64,000 bases of DNA from positions 532,444 to 596,443 of the forward strand of contig JAUNAC010000002.1 in the NCBI GenBank assembly GCA_030527825.1, read 5' to 3'. Below are positions 46,601-54,583 of the stretch, piece by piece. The notes beneath the pieces are model-generated. The model was given only the letters and a program-made list of their open reading frames with translations, had not been told where the DNA came from and ran no database searches. Both the position numbers and the translations under genes were made by a program. This DNA comes from Lautropia sp. Lineage in GTDB: Bacteria; Pseudomonadota; Gammaproteobacteria; Burkholderiales; Burkholderiaceae_E. Position 1 is the stretch's first letter. Each line of letters begins with the position of its first letter.

Positions 46601-47737
46601 GGGAGGGCGATCATTGTCCGCCTCCCACGGGTGCTGCCAGCCGGGCAGATGCAGGTTTCCGACCGTGAAACCGGTCAGGCCGTAACGGGGACTGCCGCCC
46701 CGGCCGGTGGCTCCCTCGTCACGGATTTCACCACCACTGCCGGTTGCAGCTCCGGGATGGGGGGCGATGGCCGTGGGATGATTGTGCGTCTCCACTTTCA
46801 GAAGCCGGTGCACAGGCTGTTCGGACCAGCGGTACTGGCCTGTCGCCGGGTCGGCATTCCAGGCCAGCAGCGTGGTGCCTTCCAGGATGGCGGCATTGTC
46901 GGAGTAGGCCACCACGGTTCCCTGTGGATGAGCCGTGTGGGTTTCGCGGATCAGATCGAACAGGGAAGCACTGCGGGGTTGCCCGTCAATGACGAAACGT
47001 GCGTTGAAGATTTTGTGGCGGCAGTGTTCCGAGTTGGCCTGGGCGAACATCATCAGTTCGACATCGGTGGGGTCGCGCTGCAGGTCGCGATAGACCTTCG
47101 CCAGATAGTCGATTTCATCGTCCGACAGCGCCAGGCCAAGCTGGCTGTTTGCACTGCGCAAGGCAGCCGCCGCATCATGACCGAGAGGGACGCTGGCCAG
47201 TGCAACCGGAGCATGCGGACGGAAGAGCTCGTCAGGCCTGGGGGGGGCGGCGAACCAGCTTTCCGTCATGGGATCGTGCAGACAGGCAGCCAATGCCGCC
47301 AGCTGGCTGTCCGAGCACTCCTTCGCCTTGCTGCCACCCAGCAGACCGTGGCGAAAGCCCAGCCGCCAGCGGATGCCCCGTTCGATGCGGGTGACGTTGG
47401 CAAAGCCGGCATGCTGGAGAATCTCCGTGGCTTTGGACGACCAGGCCGAGAGAGTGCCCTGTCGGGCTGTGACCCAGATGGAGCGCTGATGGCGGTCATC
47501 GGCGGAATCCGGCAGCGGATGCTCGTCTACCAGAAGCTGCAGGCGGGCGAGTCGATCGCCGGCAAGGGGCGCACTGCCGTGTTCATCGGGAGGGAAACAT
47601 TCCAGCAGGTAGAACCACTGGGCGTCGAGGGTCCCGACGGACGCGTCAATGGCCTGCAGCTTCTGCAGTAGTGCCTGTGCCCGGAAAGGGCTGAGGGCCT
47701 GCCCGCCTGGCAGGGTCTGATAGGTTGTCGAACTCAT
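43628..47737 (-). CDS. purL: Phosphoribosylformylglycinamidine synthase
   Basis: A 1369-residue large-type PurL (FGAM synthase) catalysing the fourth step of purine synthesis, with fused domains. The N-terminal PurS-like domain (FYLLECFPPD) is followed by two FGAM synthetase halves (ANSEHCRHKIFNARF; VETHNHPTAIAPHPGAATGSGGEIRDEGATGRG; YHDRSDGGL). The C-terminal class I glutaminase has CGGFSYGDVLGAGAGWA and the nucleophile GICNGCQML. The start at 47737 gives MSSTTYQTLPGG. It is divergent from gdhA, with 241 bp between starts. Single-protein large PurL is typical of proteobacteria. Confidence 0.97.
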   Translation of the reverse strand: MSSTTYQTLPGGQALSPFRAQALLQKLQAIDASVGTLDAQWFYLLECFPPDEHGSAPLAGDRLARLQLLVDEHPLPDSADDRHQRSIWVTARQGTLSAWSSKATEILQHAGFANVTRIERGIRWRLGFRHGLLGGSKAKECSDSQLAALAACLHDPMTESWFAAPPRPDELFRPHAPVALASVPLGHDAAAALRSANSQLGLALSDDEIDYLAKVYRDLQRDPTDVELMMFAQANSEHCRHKIFNARFVIDGQPRSASLFDLIRETHTAHPQGTVVAYSDNAAILEGTTLLAWNADPATGQYRWSEQPVHRLLKVETHNHPTAIAPHPGAATGSGGEIRDEGATGRGGSPRYGLTGFTVGNLHLPGWQHPWEADNDRPPNLATPLAIMIEGPLGGAAFNNEFGRPSLLGYFRTFETPLQTTQDAATLSGWGYHKPIMIAGGVGSVDARHQHKRPLPAGTLLLQLGGPGMRIGLGGGAASSMGVGSNSADLDFASVQRANPEMERRVQEVINACRAMGDDNPILSIHDVGAGGLSNAFPELAHDAGKGAVFDLASIPVAESGMSPAETWCNESQERYVLGIAPERLSDIQTLCTRERCPIAIIGTITDEEHLRLADTDAVPAVDLPMSVLFGKSPRLLRQDHHPDIADTPGMDLSDLNLDSLAKQILQLPAVASKSFLITIADRTVGGLSARDPMVGPWQIPVADCAVGLLDYRHHHGDALAMGERSPVAVQDAAAASRLAIAESLTNLLSAIPDDLSQTKLSANWMANAGRAGQDAALYAAVEAASQLCISLGISIPVGKDSLSMRARWQDPAGKTIEVGSPVSLIVTAHAPVSDVRRALTPEISPDMQTCLILVDLAAGRQRLGGSALAQITGRQGDPVPDLDDPALLVRFWEAVRKARAEGLLLAYHDRSDGGLYATACEMAFAGHCGVTLQLDMLTIDPFTADAGDFKIRPEQVSELRQERVLRALFNEEPGVVLQTSRANRDRLLGLLRTHGLSVNSHVIGTPNDKDAIEIFNDSKCLFSLPRTVLQQTWAETSHRIASLRDNPECTAQAFALEGTGQDEPPPLSILLSARSIESWRNMPCHASPTAPAILTQRPRVAILREQGVNSQREMAAAFDMAGFEAVDVHMSDLMNGRHALTDFQALVACGGFSYGDVLGAGAGWARSILFNAGLSEAFANFFSRPDTLTLGICNGCQMLSHLKTLIPGAEHWPRFVRNRSEQYEGRLSCVEILPSPSRWLEGMAGDRMPIVVSHGEGRADFSNRGPDGSAIAGNPAMLAKHLAAAHPVMRYINGRGEATEQYPLNPNGSPQGVTGFASADGRATIMMPHPERVFRLAQWSWKPRTLLEANIDHSPWMRLWHNARQQFQ

Positions 47738-47978
47738 GGGGGCTAGGGCAAAGGGGCGTGTTGGACAGGGTCGTCAGGGCGTTGTCTCGGTCTGCGCATC
47801 CGTGACACAGGCTGCTGGCAGGTGATAGGGGTAATTATAGGGAAGCTGTGCCGACGATATGGCATCGCCCGAATAACCGATAACTGTCGTTCCATGGCGC
47901 TGTCAGACCTGTGGCAGGTGCTTCCCAGGCGAGACAGCGGTAGTATCAATACTCTGCAACTTCAAGGAGACATTATTC

Positions 47979-49250
47979 ATGTCCAACCTGTCGTATCTCA
48001 AGCCGCAGCCCGGCAGTCCCTGGGATACCTACCTGGCGCAGGTGGATCAGGTCACCCCTCATCTTGGCCCGCTAGCCAAATGGGTGGAGACATTGAAAAC
48101 GCCCAAGCGTGCCCTGATCGTCGATATTCCTATTGAGCTGGATAACGGTACTATCGCCCACTTCGAGGGCTACCGTGTGCAGCACAATCTGTCGCGTGGG
48201 CCCGGCAAGGGCGGCGTCCGCTATCACCCGGATGTGACCCTGGAAGAAGTGATGGCACTGGCTGCATGGATGACCATCAAAAATGCAGCCGTTAATATCC
48301 CTTACGGTGGTGCGAAGGGGGGGGTTCGCGTTGATCCCAAAAAACTCTCGATCAACGAGCTTGAAAAGCTGACCCGTCGCTATACCAGCGAAATCGGGCT
48401 GATTATCGGGCCGACCAAAGACATTCCCGCACCTGACGTCAATACTAATGGCCAGATCATGGCCTGGATGATGGACACTTATTCAGCCAACCAGGGGGCA
48501 ACCATCACGGGGGTTGTGACGGGCAAGCCGGTTGAGCTGGGGGGCTCTCTGGGACGTGTAAAGGCTACTGGCCGTGGCGTTTTTCTGACGGCACGAGAAG
48601 CTGCCCGCTCCCTTGGGCTGGCCCTGGATGGCGCTCGGATTGCTGTGCAGGGTTTTGGCAACGTGGGGGGGATTGCCGCCGAGCTGCTGGCCCAGGCAGG
48701 CGCCCGCGTGGTGGCGGTTCAGGACCACACCGGAGCCATATTCAGTGGCGACGGGCTGAATATTCCCGCCTTGCTGGAGCACGCCCGGGCAACGGGTGGC
48801 GTGCGCGGCTTCGCGCAGGGTGAGTCACTGGGGGTCGAGGATTTCTGGGGCATGGACTGCGATATCCTCATCCCGGCGGCGCTGGAAGGTCAGATTGATG
48901 ATCGGCGGGCCAAGCAGGTCAAAGCACGTCTGGTGGTGGAAGGCGCCAATGGCCCCGTGACCCGTTCAGGCGATCAGGTCTTTGCCGAGCGCGGCATCAC
49001 GGTTGTGCCGGACGTCATTGCCAACTCAGGCGGTGTAATTGTCTCTTACTTCGAATGGGTGCAGGACTTCTCCAGTTTCTTCTGGGGTGAAGAAGAAATC
49101 AACCTGCGACTTGAAGCCATTCAGCTGAGTGCATTCCGCGACATTCAGAAACTGGCCGGGGAAAAGAATGTCTCGCTGCGTACGGCGGCATACATTATTT
49201 CCTGCCAGCGGGTGCTGCAGGCACGGGCCGAGCGCGGTCTGTATCCATGA
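47979..49250 (+). CDS. gdhA: Glutamate dehydrogenase
   Basis: A 423-residue hexameric Glu/Leu/Phe/Val dehydrogenase that interconverts glutamate and 2-oxoglutarate plus ammonia. The catalytic-lysine segment [16 protein letters not shown] and the substrate region [14 protein letters not shown] are clear. The Rossmann motif is [33 protein letters not shown] lies near the C-terminus. A strong AAGGAG site 9 nt upstream fixes ATG 47979. The acidic residue position after the Rossmann glycines is not enough to assign NAD or NADP preference. The 241-bp upstream region is the divergent promoter region with purL; I see no riboswitch in it. Confidence 0.95.
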   Translation: MSNLSYLKPQPGSPWDTYLAQVDQVTPHLGPLAKWVETLKTPKRALIVDIPIELDNGTIAHFEGYRVQHNLSRGPGKGGVRYHPDVTLEEVMALAAWMTIKNAAVNIPYGGAKGGVRVDPKKLSINELEKLTRRYTSEIGLIIGPTKDIPAPDVNTNGQIMAWMMDTYSANQGATITGVVTGKPVELGGSLGRVKATGRGVFLTAREAARSLGLALDGARIAVQGFGNVGGIAAELLAQAGARVVAVQDHTGAIFSGDGLNIPALLEHARATGGVRGFAQGESLGVEDFWGMDCDILIPAALEGQIDDRRAKQVKARLVVEGANGPVTRSGDQVFAERGITVVPDVIANSGGVIVSYFEWVQDFSSFFWGEEEINLRLEAIQLSAFRDIQKLAGEKNVSLRTAAYIISCQRVLQARAERGLYP

Positions 49251-49406
49251 GTCCTGCAGGCGCAAGCCAAGCGGCTGGCCGGTATTCACGAATCCGACCA
49301 GTCATTGACCGGTGACATGCAGCACCCGGTGCAGCGGTTGCAGCTCCCCGGGGCGACGCGGTTTGGTTGCCATGGTGCAGCCAGCCGGAAGGCGTGGCTG
49401 GCAACG

Positions 49407-49434
49407 GCCTGGCTCTGACGGTTGCAGGCCAGGC
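49407..49434. terminator. Hairpin between convergent gdhA and yceH
   Basis: GCCTGGC and GCCAGGC form a perfect 7-bp GC-rich stem with a 14-nt loop, 157 bp after the gdhA stop and 3 bp beyond the yceH stop. No clean T-run follows on either strand. A weak or factor-assisted terminator for either gene is plausible. Confidence 0.3.
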
Positions 49435-49436
49435 TC

Positions 49437-50177
49437 TCAGGCGGCAGAGGGATGCTCAGGGTGTGTGGCGGCGAGCTGCTTCTCCAGAAGGTCTTTCAGC
49501 CTGTCGATCTCCTGTTCCAGTCCCTCGACCCGCAGCTGCAGCGCGTCCAGTTTCCTGGCAATTTCCAGGGATTGCGCCGGGCCAGCGGCTTCGGCCGGGA
49601 TGCCGTCAGTCCCGGTTTCGGCTGGCGATGCCGTGCTGGTTGAGGACATCGCCGACATGCGGATGGGGGCAGTGTCCGACAGGCAGTGGCACCAGCGGGC
49701 CTCGCGTTCGCCTGGCTGGCGTGGCATGAGCTGCACAAGCGCACCTGCCGGGCGTTCGGCCATCTGCTGAAGGTAGCCTTCAACCGATGAAGTATCAGCA
49801 AAGCGCACCTGTCGTTCCACATGAGCCCGCAGTCCGGCGGCTGTCTGCGGGCCACGCAGCATCAGGATGGACAGCAATGCCGCAGCTTCGCCAGAAATGT
49901 CCAGCACCCGCGGTAAGTTCTGTTCGTAACGGGTTACCCGACCACCGCTGCTTTCGATGATCAGGGACTGGCTGCGCAGTGCTTCCAGTGCCTGCAGCAG
50001 TTCGGACTCGTCCAGGTTCATGACCGGGTCACGGTTGCTGCGCTGGTTGCAGCCAGCCAGCAGGCCGTTGAGCGACATCGGATAGCTGTCCGGTACGGTT
50101 CTTTCTTTCTCCAGCAGGACCGCCAGGGCGCGGACTGCATGTTCATCCAGCTGTGGCAATGCATGGGCATCCGTCAT
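49437..50177 (-). CDS. yceH: YceH-like DUF480 winged-helix protein
   Basis: A 246-residue member of the DUF480/YceH family. Two winged-helix domains are visible: ALAVLLEKERTVPDSYPMSLNGLLAGCNQRSNRDPVM in the first, and LSILMLRGPQTAAGLRAH in the second. Both are characteristic. Function is unsettled; the fold suggests nucleic-acid or protein binding. The C-terminus after an Ala/Thr-rich linker is a predicted coiled coil (LDALQLRVEGLEQEIDRLKDL), which would favour dimerisation. ATG 50177 follows an upstream GAGTCCTC-like region with a CAAGGAG site on the minus strand. Confidence 0.88.
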   Translation of the reverse strand: MTDAHALPQLDEHAVRALAVLLEKERTVPDSYPMSLNGLLAGCNQRSNRDPVMNLDESELLQALEALRSQSLIIESSGGRVTRYEQNLPRVLDISGEAAALLSILMLRGPQTAAGLRAHVERQVRFADTSSVEGYLQQMAERPAGALVQLMPRQPGEREARWCHCLSDTAPIRMSAMSSTSTASPAETGTDGIPAEAAGPAQSLEIARKLDALQLRVEGLEQEIDRLKDLLEKQLAATHPEHPSAA

Positions 50178-50318
50178 GAGGACTCCTTGTCTCGTGCAGC
50201 GGGGCTGGCTTTTCTTGAGCCAGAGCGGTGCCATGATAACCGGGCAAGGCTCCTATACCGGCTGCCGTGCCGCGGGCTGGCCGATGGCCACTTCGCCGGG
50301 ATGGCATACTGACGTGAT

Positions 50319-52190
50319 ATGGCAATGATTGGTCCCTTGATGATGATGACCCGCTCGATCACCGCAACGACATACCCTGCTCTTTCACACGTTCCAGCAT
50401 GCCTGCTTGATTTGGCAAGTATCCGGCGGCTGGAGACGGCCTGGCTTGAGGAGACCGTGCCTGGTGAGCTGATGGCGGCAGCGGGCGCAGCTGTTGCCCG
50501 GGTGGCATTGTCGATGTGGCGGGATCTGCCGGCCCAGGCCCCCGTTATCCTGCTGGTCGGGCCAGGTAACAACGGTGGTGACGCCCTGGTGGCGGGGCGT
50601 ATCCTGCGTGCTGCCGGTCTGAAGGTTCTTGCTGCCGGCATGCCGGCTCTGCTCATGCACCCCCCGATTGCCGAGGATGCCCGTGCCGCCTGGGAAGCAT
50701 GGCATGCCGATGGACAGATCATTCATGATATTGACAGCGTAGCCCAGTGGCTCTGGCCCCAGGGTGCGCCTCGTCCTGAAGATGAACCCCTGCCACTTGC
50801 GGAACACCTGCCGCCGGCTGCGGCGGAGCCGTCGCCTTGGGGGGCCAGGGCGGTTGAGCTGGCTGATCCGGCCGCTGTCCGCCCTGCCCTGATCGTTGAT
50901 GGCCTGTTTGGTATCGGTCTGAAAGGGCCGCTCTCGGGAGAGGTGGAACGGCTGGCCGGTCTGGTCAATCGTGCCGGGTTGCCGGTGCTGGCCATTGACG
51001 TGCCGAGTGGCCTGGATGCCGACCGCGGCTCACCGATCGGCGCCCAGGATGCTGCCGTCATCACTGCCCGGCAGACGGTGACCATGATCGCCGACAAGCC
51101 CGGGCTGCATACCGGTGCGGGGCTGCGGCACGCCGGACGTGTCTGGGTAGCTCCCCTGTCGAGCCTGCCGCTCGAAGATGAATGGGATCGACTCGTCGAT
51201 GAATCAACCGACAGCGCACCTGGGGTACTGCTCACCGCACCTTTGGTTGCCGTTCTGCTGCCTCGCCGCGAGCATGATGCCCACAAGGGTCAGGGAGGCG
51301 ACGTTCTCGTCATCGGTGGCCGCCTGGGTATGGCTGGCGCGGCGCGGTTGGCTGCTCAAGGGGCCGCTGGTGCAGGCGCGGGCCGGGTCTGGCTTGTGGT
51401 GCAGGCTGATGATCCCCTGATTCAGGAAACCGGTACTTCACCTGTCTCCGGTTTGGCTGCTGATGGCAGTGGGCAGGCACCGGTTGATCCCCGTCATCCA
51501 GAGATCATGCGCCATTCCTGGCCAGCCATGTCTGATGGTCATGGTGCTTCGGGAGAAACTGGTGAAGACTGCTCCACCCTGCCCGGTGTTCAGCCCGTAC
51601 TGGTGATTGGCTGCGGCCTGGGGCGGGATGGGACAGCGCAGCAGTGGCTGGCACGAGCGCTGAACAGCCAAGCCCCTCTGGTTATTGACGCGGATGCCCT
51701 GGGGTTGCTTGATGAAGTCCCGGAAGCATCCCAGGCGCCTTGTTGTGTCCTGACGCCTCACCCGCTCGAAGCAGCCCGTCTCCTGGATCTGCCGGTCAAC
51801 GAGGTGCTGGCCGACCGGATCGGCTGCGCCCGCAGGCTGGCAACGCAGCATGAGGCGGTCGTGGTTCTCAAAGGTGCCGGTACCGTGGTGGCAGCACCGG
51901 ATGGACGCTATGCCATCAACACCAGTGGTCACCCGGTGCTGGCCACGGCAGGAACGGGGGATGTGCTGGCCGGAACCATCGCCGCCCTGCTGGCTGGGCT
52001 GCTGCGTCTCGGTTGCCCTCCGGATGAGGCGGCCTGGCAGGCGGCATGCGCAGGCACCTGGTTGCATGGACGGGCTGGCGAATGCCTGGCTGAGCACTGG
52101 GGGCCTCGCGGTGTGCCGGCCAGCGCCCTGGTGGCGCAATATCCAGCCATCATCCGGATGCTGCTGCGCTGTGCTCGTGCAACATGTTGA
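50319..52190 (+). CDS. nnr: Bifunctional NAD(P)H-hydrate repair enzyme
   Basis: A 623-residue fusion repairing hydrated NAD(P)H. The N-terminal epimerase (YjeF_N) has LETAWLEETVPGELMAAAGAAVA and GPGNNGGDALVAGRIL. It also shows DGLFGIGLKGPLSG and VPSGLDADRG. The C-terminal ADP/ATP-dependent dehydratase has HKGQGGDVLVIGGRLGMAGAARLAA, then LTPHPLEAARLL and TAGTGDVLAGTIAALLA. Both halves look catalytic. Two linker regions (about 120-150 and 350-420) are longer than in E. coli (515 residues). ATG 50319 or the ATGs at 50340-50347 are equally plausible starts. Confidence 0.92.
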   Translation: MAMIGPLMMMTRSITATTYPALSHVPACLLDLASIRRLETAWLEETVPGELMAAAGAAVARVALSMWRDLPAQAPVILLVGPGNNGGDALVAGRILRAAGLKVLAAGMPALLMHPPIAEDARAAWEAWHADGQIIHDIDSVAQWLWPQGAPRPEDEPLPLAEHLPPAAAEPSPWGARAVELADPAAVRPALIVDGLFGIGLKGPLSGEVERLAGLVNRAGLPVLAIDVPSGLDADRGSPIGAQDAAVITARQTVTMIADKPGLHTGAGLRHAGRVWVAPLSSLPLEDEWDRLVDESTDSAPGVLLTAPLVAVLLPRREHDAHKGQGGDVLVIGGRLGMAGAARLAAQGAAGAGAGRVWLVVQADDPLIQETGTSPVSGLAADGSGQAPVDPRHPEIMRHSWPAMSDGHGASGETGEDCSTLPGVQPVLVIGCGLGRDGTAQQWLARALNSQAPLVIDADALGLLDEVPEASQAPCCVLTPHPLEAARLLDLPVNEVLADRIGCARRLATQHEAVVVLKGAGTVVAAPDGRYAINTSGHPVLATAGTGDVLAGTIAALLAGLLRLGCPPDEAAWQAACAGTWLHGRAGECLAEHWGPRGVPASALVAQYPAIIRMLLRCARATC

Positions 52191-52236
52191 AGAGGTAGCA
52201 TTAAGGAAATCTGGAACTTGGCAGGGACGGACAACC

Positions 52237-52668
52237 ATGGACGACTTTCAGCGCATCTACCACCAGTGGCATGAATATGCCAGGGATCGTGACACGGAAA
52301 GGCTGATTGCACTCTATGCAGAGGATGCCGTGTTCGAAAGCCCCCTGGTACCCGTGCTGATGGGCACGGCCAATGGTGTTCTGCGTGGCAGGCGACAGAT
52401 CCTTGCCTTTCTGGAAGAAGGGACGCGGCGACGACCGAATGAACTGGTTCGCTGGTATCGAAGCGGCCAGTATCTTGTGTCCGGAGATACCCTGGTCTGG
52501 GAATATCCGCGACAGACACCCGATAGGGATCAGGTGGACATCCTGGAGCTGATGCAGGTGAGCGACGGTCAGATCCGCTGCCACCGGATCTACTGGGGCT
52601 GGTTCGGTACCCAGATGCTCCTGGAGAATGCCAGACGCCAGGAACGTGACCGATCTGGCCGGCCCTGA
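52237..52668 (+). CDS. NTF2-like/SnoaL-fold protein
   Basis: A 143-residue protein with the NTF2-like pattern: a first helix with HQWHEYARDRDTERLIALYAEDAVFESPL, a beta-hairpin region GVLRGRRQILAFLEEGTRRRP, and strands DILELMQVSDGQIRCHRIYWGWFG. Such proteins range from ketosteroid-isomerase-like enzymes to structural subunits. No catalytic pair can be named here. It starts 46 bp after nnr and ends 19 bp before the convergent ABC gene. Confidence 0.75.
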   Translation: MDDFQRIYHQWHEYARDRDTERLIALYAEDAVFESPLVPVLMGTANGVLRGRRQILAFLEEGTRRRPNELVRWYRSGQYLVSGDTLVWEYPRQTPDRDQVDILELMQVSDGQIRCHRIYWGWFGTQMLLENARRQERDRSGRP

Positions 52669-52687
52669 TCCAGAAACGCTTTGATTT

Positions 52688-53365
52688 TCAGCCCCCGGTC
52701 TTGAGTCGCCCGCGTTCGATGTCCAGCTGGCGGCTGCAGCGGGCAGCCAGGCTTGCATCGTGGGTGACCAGCAGCAGCGTGGCATTTGCGTCGCGGTTCA
52801 TTTCGAACAGGAGTTCGGTGATCCGCTCGCCCGTGGCGTGGTCCAGGCTGCCGGTGGGTTCGTCGGCGAACAGCAGGCGCGGTGAGGCAGCAAAGGCACG
52901 GGCGAGCGCTACACGCTGCTGTTCCCCGCCCGACAGGGTGCGTGGATAGTGTCTGGCCCGCTCGGCCAGCCCCACACGGGCCAGCAGGTTCGTTGCGATA
53001 GAGCGGGCATCCGGATGGGCTGCCAGATCCAGTGGCAGCATGACGTTCTCCAGGGCTGTCATGGCGGGTAAAAGCTGGAAGGACTGAAAGACGAAGCCAA
53101 CCTGTTCGGCACGCCAGCGGGCTCGCTGTTCCTCGTTCCATGCAAGGAGTGACTGCCCGTCCACGAGCACGTCGCCGCTGCTGGGCAGATCCAGGCCAGC
53201 CAGCAGCCCCAGCAGTGTCGACTTGCCCGAGCCGGATGCGCCGGTGATTGCCACGGTTTCGCCAGCATGTACATCGAAGCTTACGTTATCCAGGATCGTC
53301 AGCAGGCGTCCGCTATCTGGTACGCTCTTGCTCAGTTGTCGCACTTGGATCAGGGGAATGGGCAT
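52688..53365 (-). CDS. YbbA/LolD-like ABC transporter ATP-binding protein
   Basis: A 225-residue ATPase starting at ATG 53365 (MPIPLIQVRQLSKSV). Walker [19 protein letters not shown]-loop VFQSFQLLPAMTALENVMLPL, signature LSGGEQQRVALARAF, and Walker B LLFADEPTGSLDHATGE are typical of the MacB/LolD/YbbA type. Divergence from a TesA-like esterase, as in the E. coli ybbA-tesA pair, points to YbbA. No YbbP-like permease gene is next to it in this window, which is unusual for that pairing. The upstream-open frame to 53524 is not conserved. Confidence 0.88.
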   Translation of the reverse strand: MPIPLIQVRQLSKSVPDSGRLLTILDNVSFDVHAGETVAITGASGSGKSTLLGLLAGLDLPSSGDVLVDGQSLLAWNEEQRARWRAEQVGFVFQSFQLLPAMTALENVMLPLDLAAHPDARSIATNLLARVGLAERARHYPRTLSGGEQQRVALARAFAASPRLLFADEPTGSLDHATGERITELLFEMNRDANATLLLVTHDASLAARCSRQLDIERGRLKTGG

Positions 53366-53420
53366 ATCAGTGTTTCGGCCTGCTGGCCGGGTGAAAGGAA
53401 GCGTGGCAGCGCCGCAGTGC

Positions 53421-54137
53421 ATGGGATGGCGTGCAGCAATGGTAACGGCTAATCTGCGGCGGCGACTGCTGCTGTCCCGCGGGGCTGGCCTGCTGGCCGG
53501 GGTTGCCGCGTTCTCGTGGCGCATTGCTGGCGCCTCCGATCAACAGGGGACGGACACAAGCCCTGATGCCGTGCCTGGCAGCCCGGTTCTGCTGGTTCTG
53601 GGTGACAGTCTGTCGGCCGAATATGGCCTGGCCCGGGGTCAGGGCTGGGTGGCGCTCTTGCAGCAGCGACTGGCTGGGGATGCCTCGCTGCGGCGCTGGC
53701 ACGTTGTCAATGCAAGCATCAGCGGCGAAACCTCGGCGGGCGGCCTGGCCCGGCTGCCGCAGTTGCTGCAGCAGTACCGGCCGGACGTGGTGCTCATCGA
53801 GTTGGGAGGCAATGATGCCTTGCAGGGGTTATCGCTGAAAGCGCTTGCCACCAACCTGCAGGAGATGGCGGACAAGGCGAAGGCAGCCGGCAGCCGGGTC
53901 ATTCTGGTGGGCATGCAGGTACCGCCCAACTACGGACCGGCCTACGCACAGAAGTTCGAGCGCCTTTTTGCCAAGGTGGCTGGCCAGGCCGATGCCCCCC
54001 TGGTGCCCTTCCTGATGGACGGATTCGGCGATGATCCCACCTGGTTTCAGGCAGATGGCATCCATCCGCTGGCACGCGCCCATCCCCGCATGCTTGACAA
54101 TGTCTGGCCCGTGCTCCGGAAGATGCTGCGGCCATAG
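53421..54137 (+). CDS. Secreted SGNH esterase/arylesterase (TesA-like)
   Basis: A 238-residue SGNH hydrolase homologous to TesA (thioesterase I/lysophospholipase L1). Block I LVLGDSLSAEYGL carries the nucleophilic Ser, block II has the Gly in ISGETSAGG, block III GGNDALQG the Asn, and block V DGIHPLARAHP the Asp and His. The N-terminus (LRRRLLLSRGAGLLAGVAAF) is an export signal with a twin-Arg-like start. ATG 53421 or 53439 both keep it. It is divergent from the YbbA-like ATPase and convergent with the tRNA-Leu gene. Confidence 0.88.
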   Translation: MGWRAAMVTANLRRRLLLSRGAGLLAGVAAFSWRIAGASDQQGTDTSPDAVPGSPVLLVLGDSLSAEYGLARGQGWVALLQQRLAGDASLRRWHVVNASISGETSAGGLARLPQLLQQYRPDVVLIELGGNDALQGLSLKALATNLQEMADKAKAAGSRVILVGMQVPPNYGPAYAQKFERLFAKVAGQADAPLVPFLMDGFGDDPTWFQADGIHPLARAHPRMLDNVWPVLRKMLRP

Positions 54138-54162
54138 CGCTGCCATGACTGGCAGGTCGGTG

Positions 54163-54468
54163 TGGTGCCCGAGGCCGGAATCGAACCGGCACGACCGAAG
54201 TCGAGGGATTTTCCTGCCACTATGGCTTTCGCCACCTGTCCGATGGACAGTTTGGGGTCTGGAGCACGCCTTCACCATACCCCGCAGGGGCGCAGGTGCC
54301 CGCCGTCTGCTCTCTACACCTTCCCGGAAAGTCTCCGGGCTTGGCTCGGCGTTGGCTCGGAGATCATCCAGGGCTTTCGCCGAATTTGACGGGTTCCATT
54401 CCGCAGGTTTCCCCACGGACGCTCAAAATTTTCAAGTCCCTTGTGTCTACCAGTTTCACCACTCGGGC
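54163..54468 (-). tRNA. tRNA-Leu(UAA) gene interrupted by a group I intron
   Basis: Exon 1 (54434-54468) gives the acceptor 5' strand GCCCGAG, a D arm and the anticodon stem AGGGA followed by CUU. Exon 2 (54163-54212) starts AAAA, then TCCCT, an extra arm CGAC-TTCG-GTCG, the T arm GCCGG-TTCGATT-CCGGC, CTCGGGC and encoded ACCA. Joined they make an 85-nt class II tRNA with every stem paired. The seven-base loop CUUAAAA has anticodon UAA, read as leucine. Without splicing the anticodon loop is broken, so maturation requires removal of 221 nt. The gene is convergent with the TesA-like gene and divergent from pabB. Confidence 0.93.
54213..54433 (-). ncRNA. Group I (IC3-like) self-splicing intron in tRNA-Leu
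   Basis: The 221-nt insert begins GAAAAUUUUGAG after a U and ends in G, the group I boundary rule. The internal guide GAG (54422-54424) can pair with exon CUU (54434-54436), giving the U-G at the splice site. Core motifs follow in order: GTCAAATTCGGCGAAAGCCC (P4-P5 area), GCCGAGCCAAGCC (P6 area), GGTGTAGAGAG, and a P7 pairing of GAGCA (54308-54312) with TGCTC (54262-54266). A P8-like CACC/GGTG pairing and a GTGGC-GAAA-GCCAT hairpin (54222-54235) complete it. No homing-endonuclease frame is present. Boundaries could shift by one base. Confidence 0.88.
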
Positions 54469-54583
54469 GACACATCCCGCATTACACCACACTATGGGCA
54501 GGTCAGCGAAATGTTTGTTTCTACAATCACCCTTCCCCTGTCGCACTGCCCTCCCCTGGCGACAGTCTCCGGCAACAAATACG

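Noticed and set aside
45812-47671. 619-codon plus-strand frame inside purL
   Set aside because: purL on the minus strand is unmistakable along this whole stretch; the frame is a shadow.
47738-47978. Possible riboswitch in the purL/gdhA interval
   Set aside because: I could not build any known purine, glycine or glutamine aptamer from the sequence.
54163-54260. tRNA 3' fragment as a phage or island attachment-site remnant
   Set aside because: The matching 5' half lies 222 bp upstream on the same strand and the spacer has group I core motifs, so a split tRNA explains it better.
54296-54583. Upstream in-frame extension of pabB into the tRNA-Leu intron
   Set aside because: The extension would start inside the intron and read antisense through the tRNA; PabB resemblance only begins after 54584.
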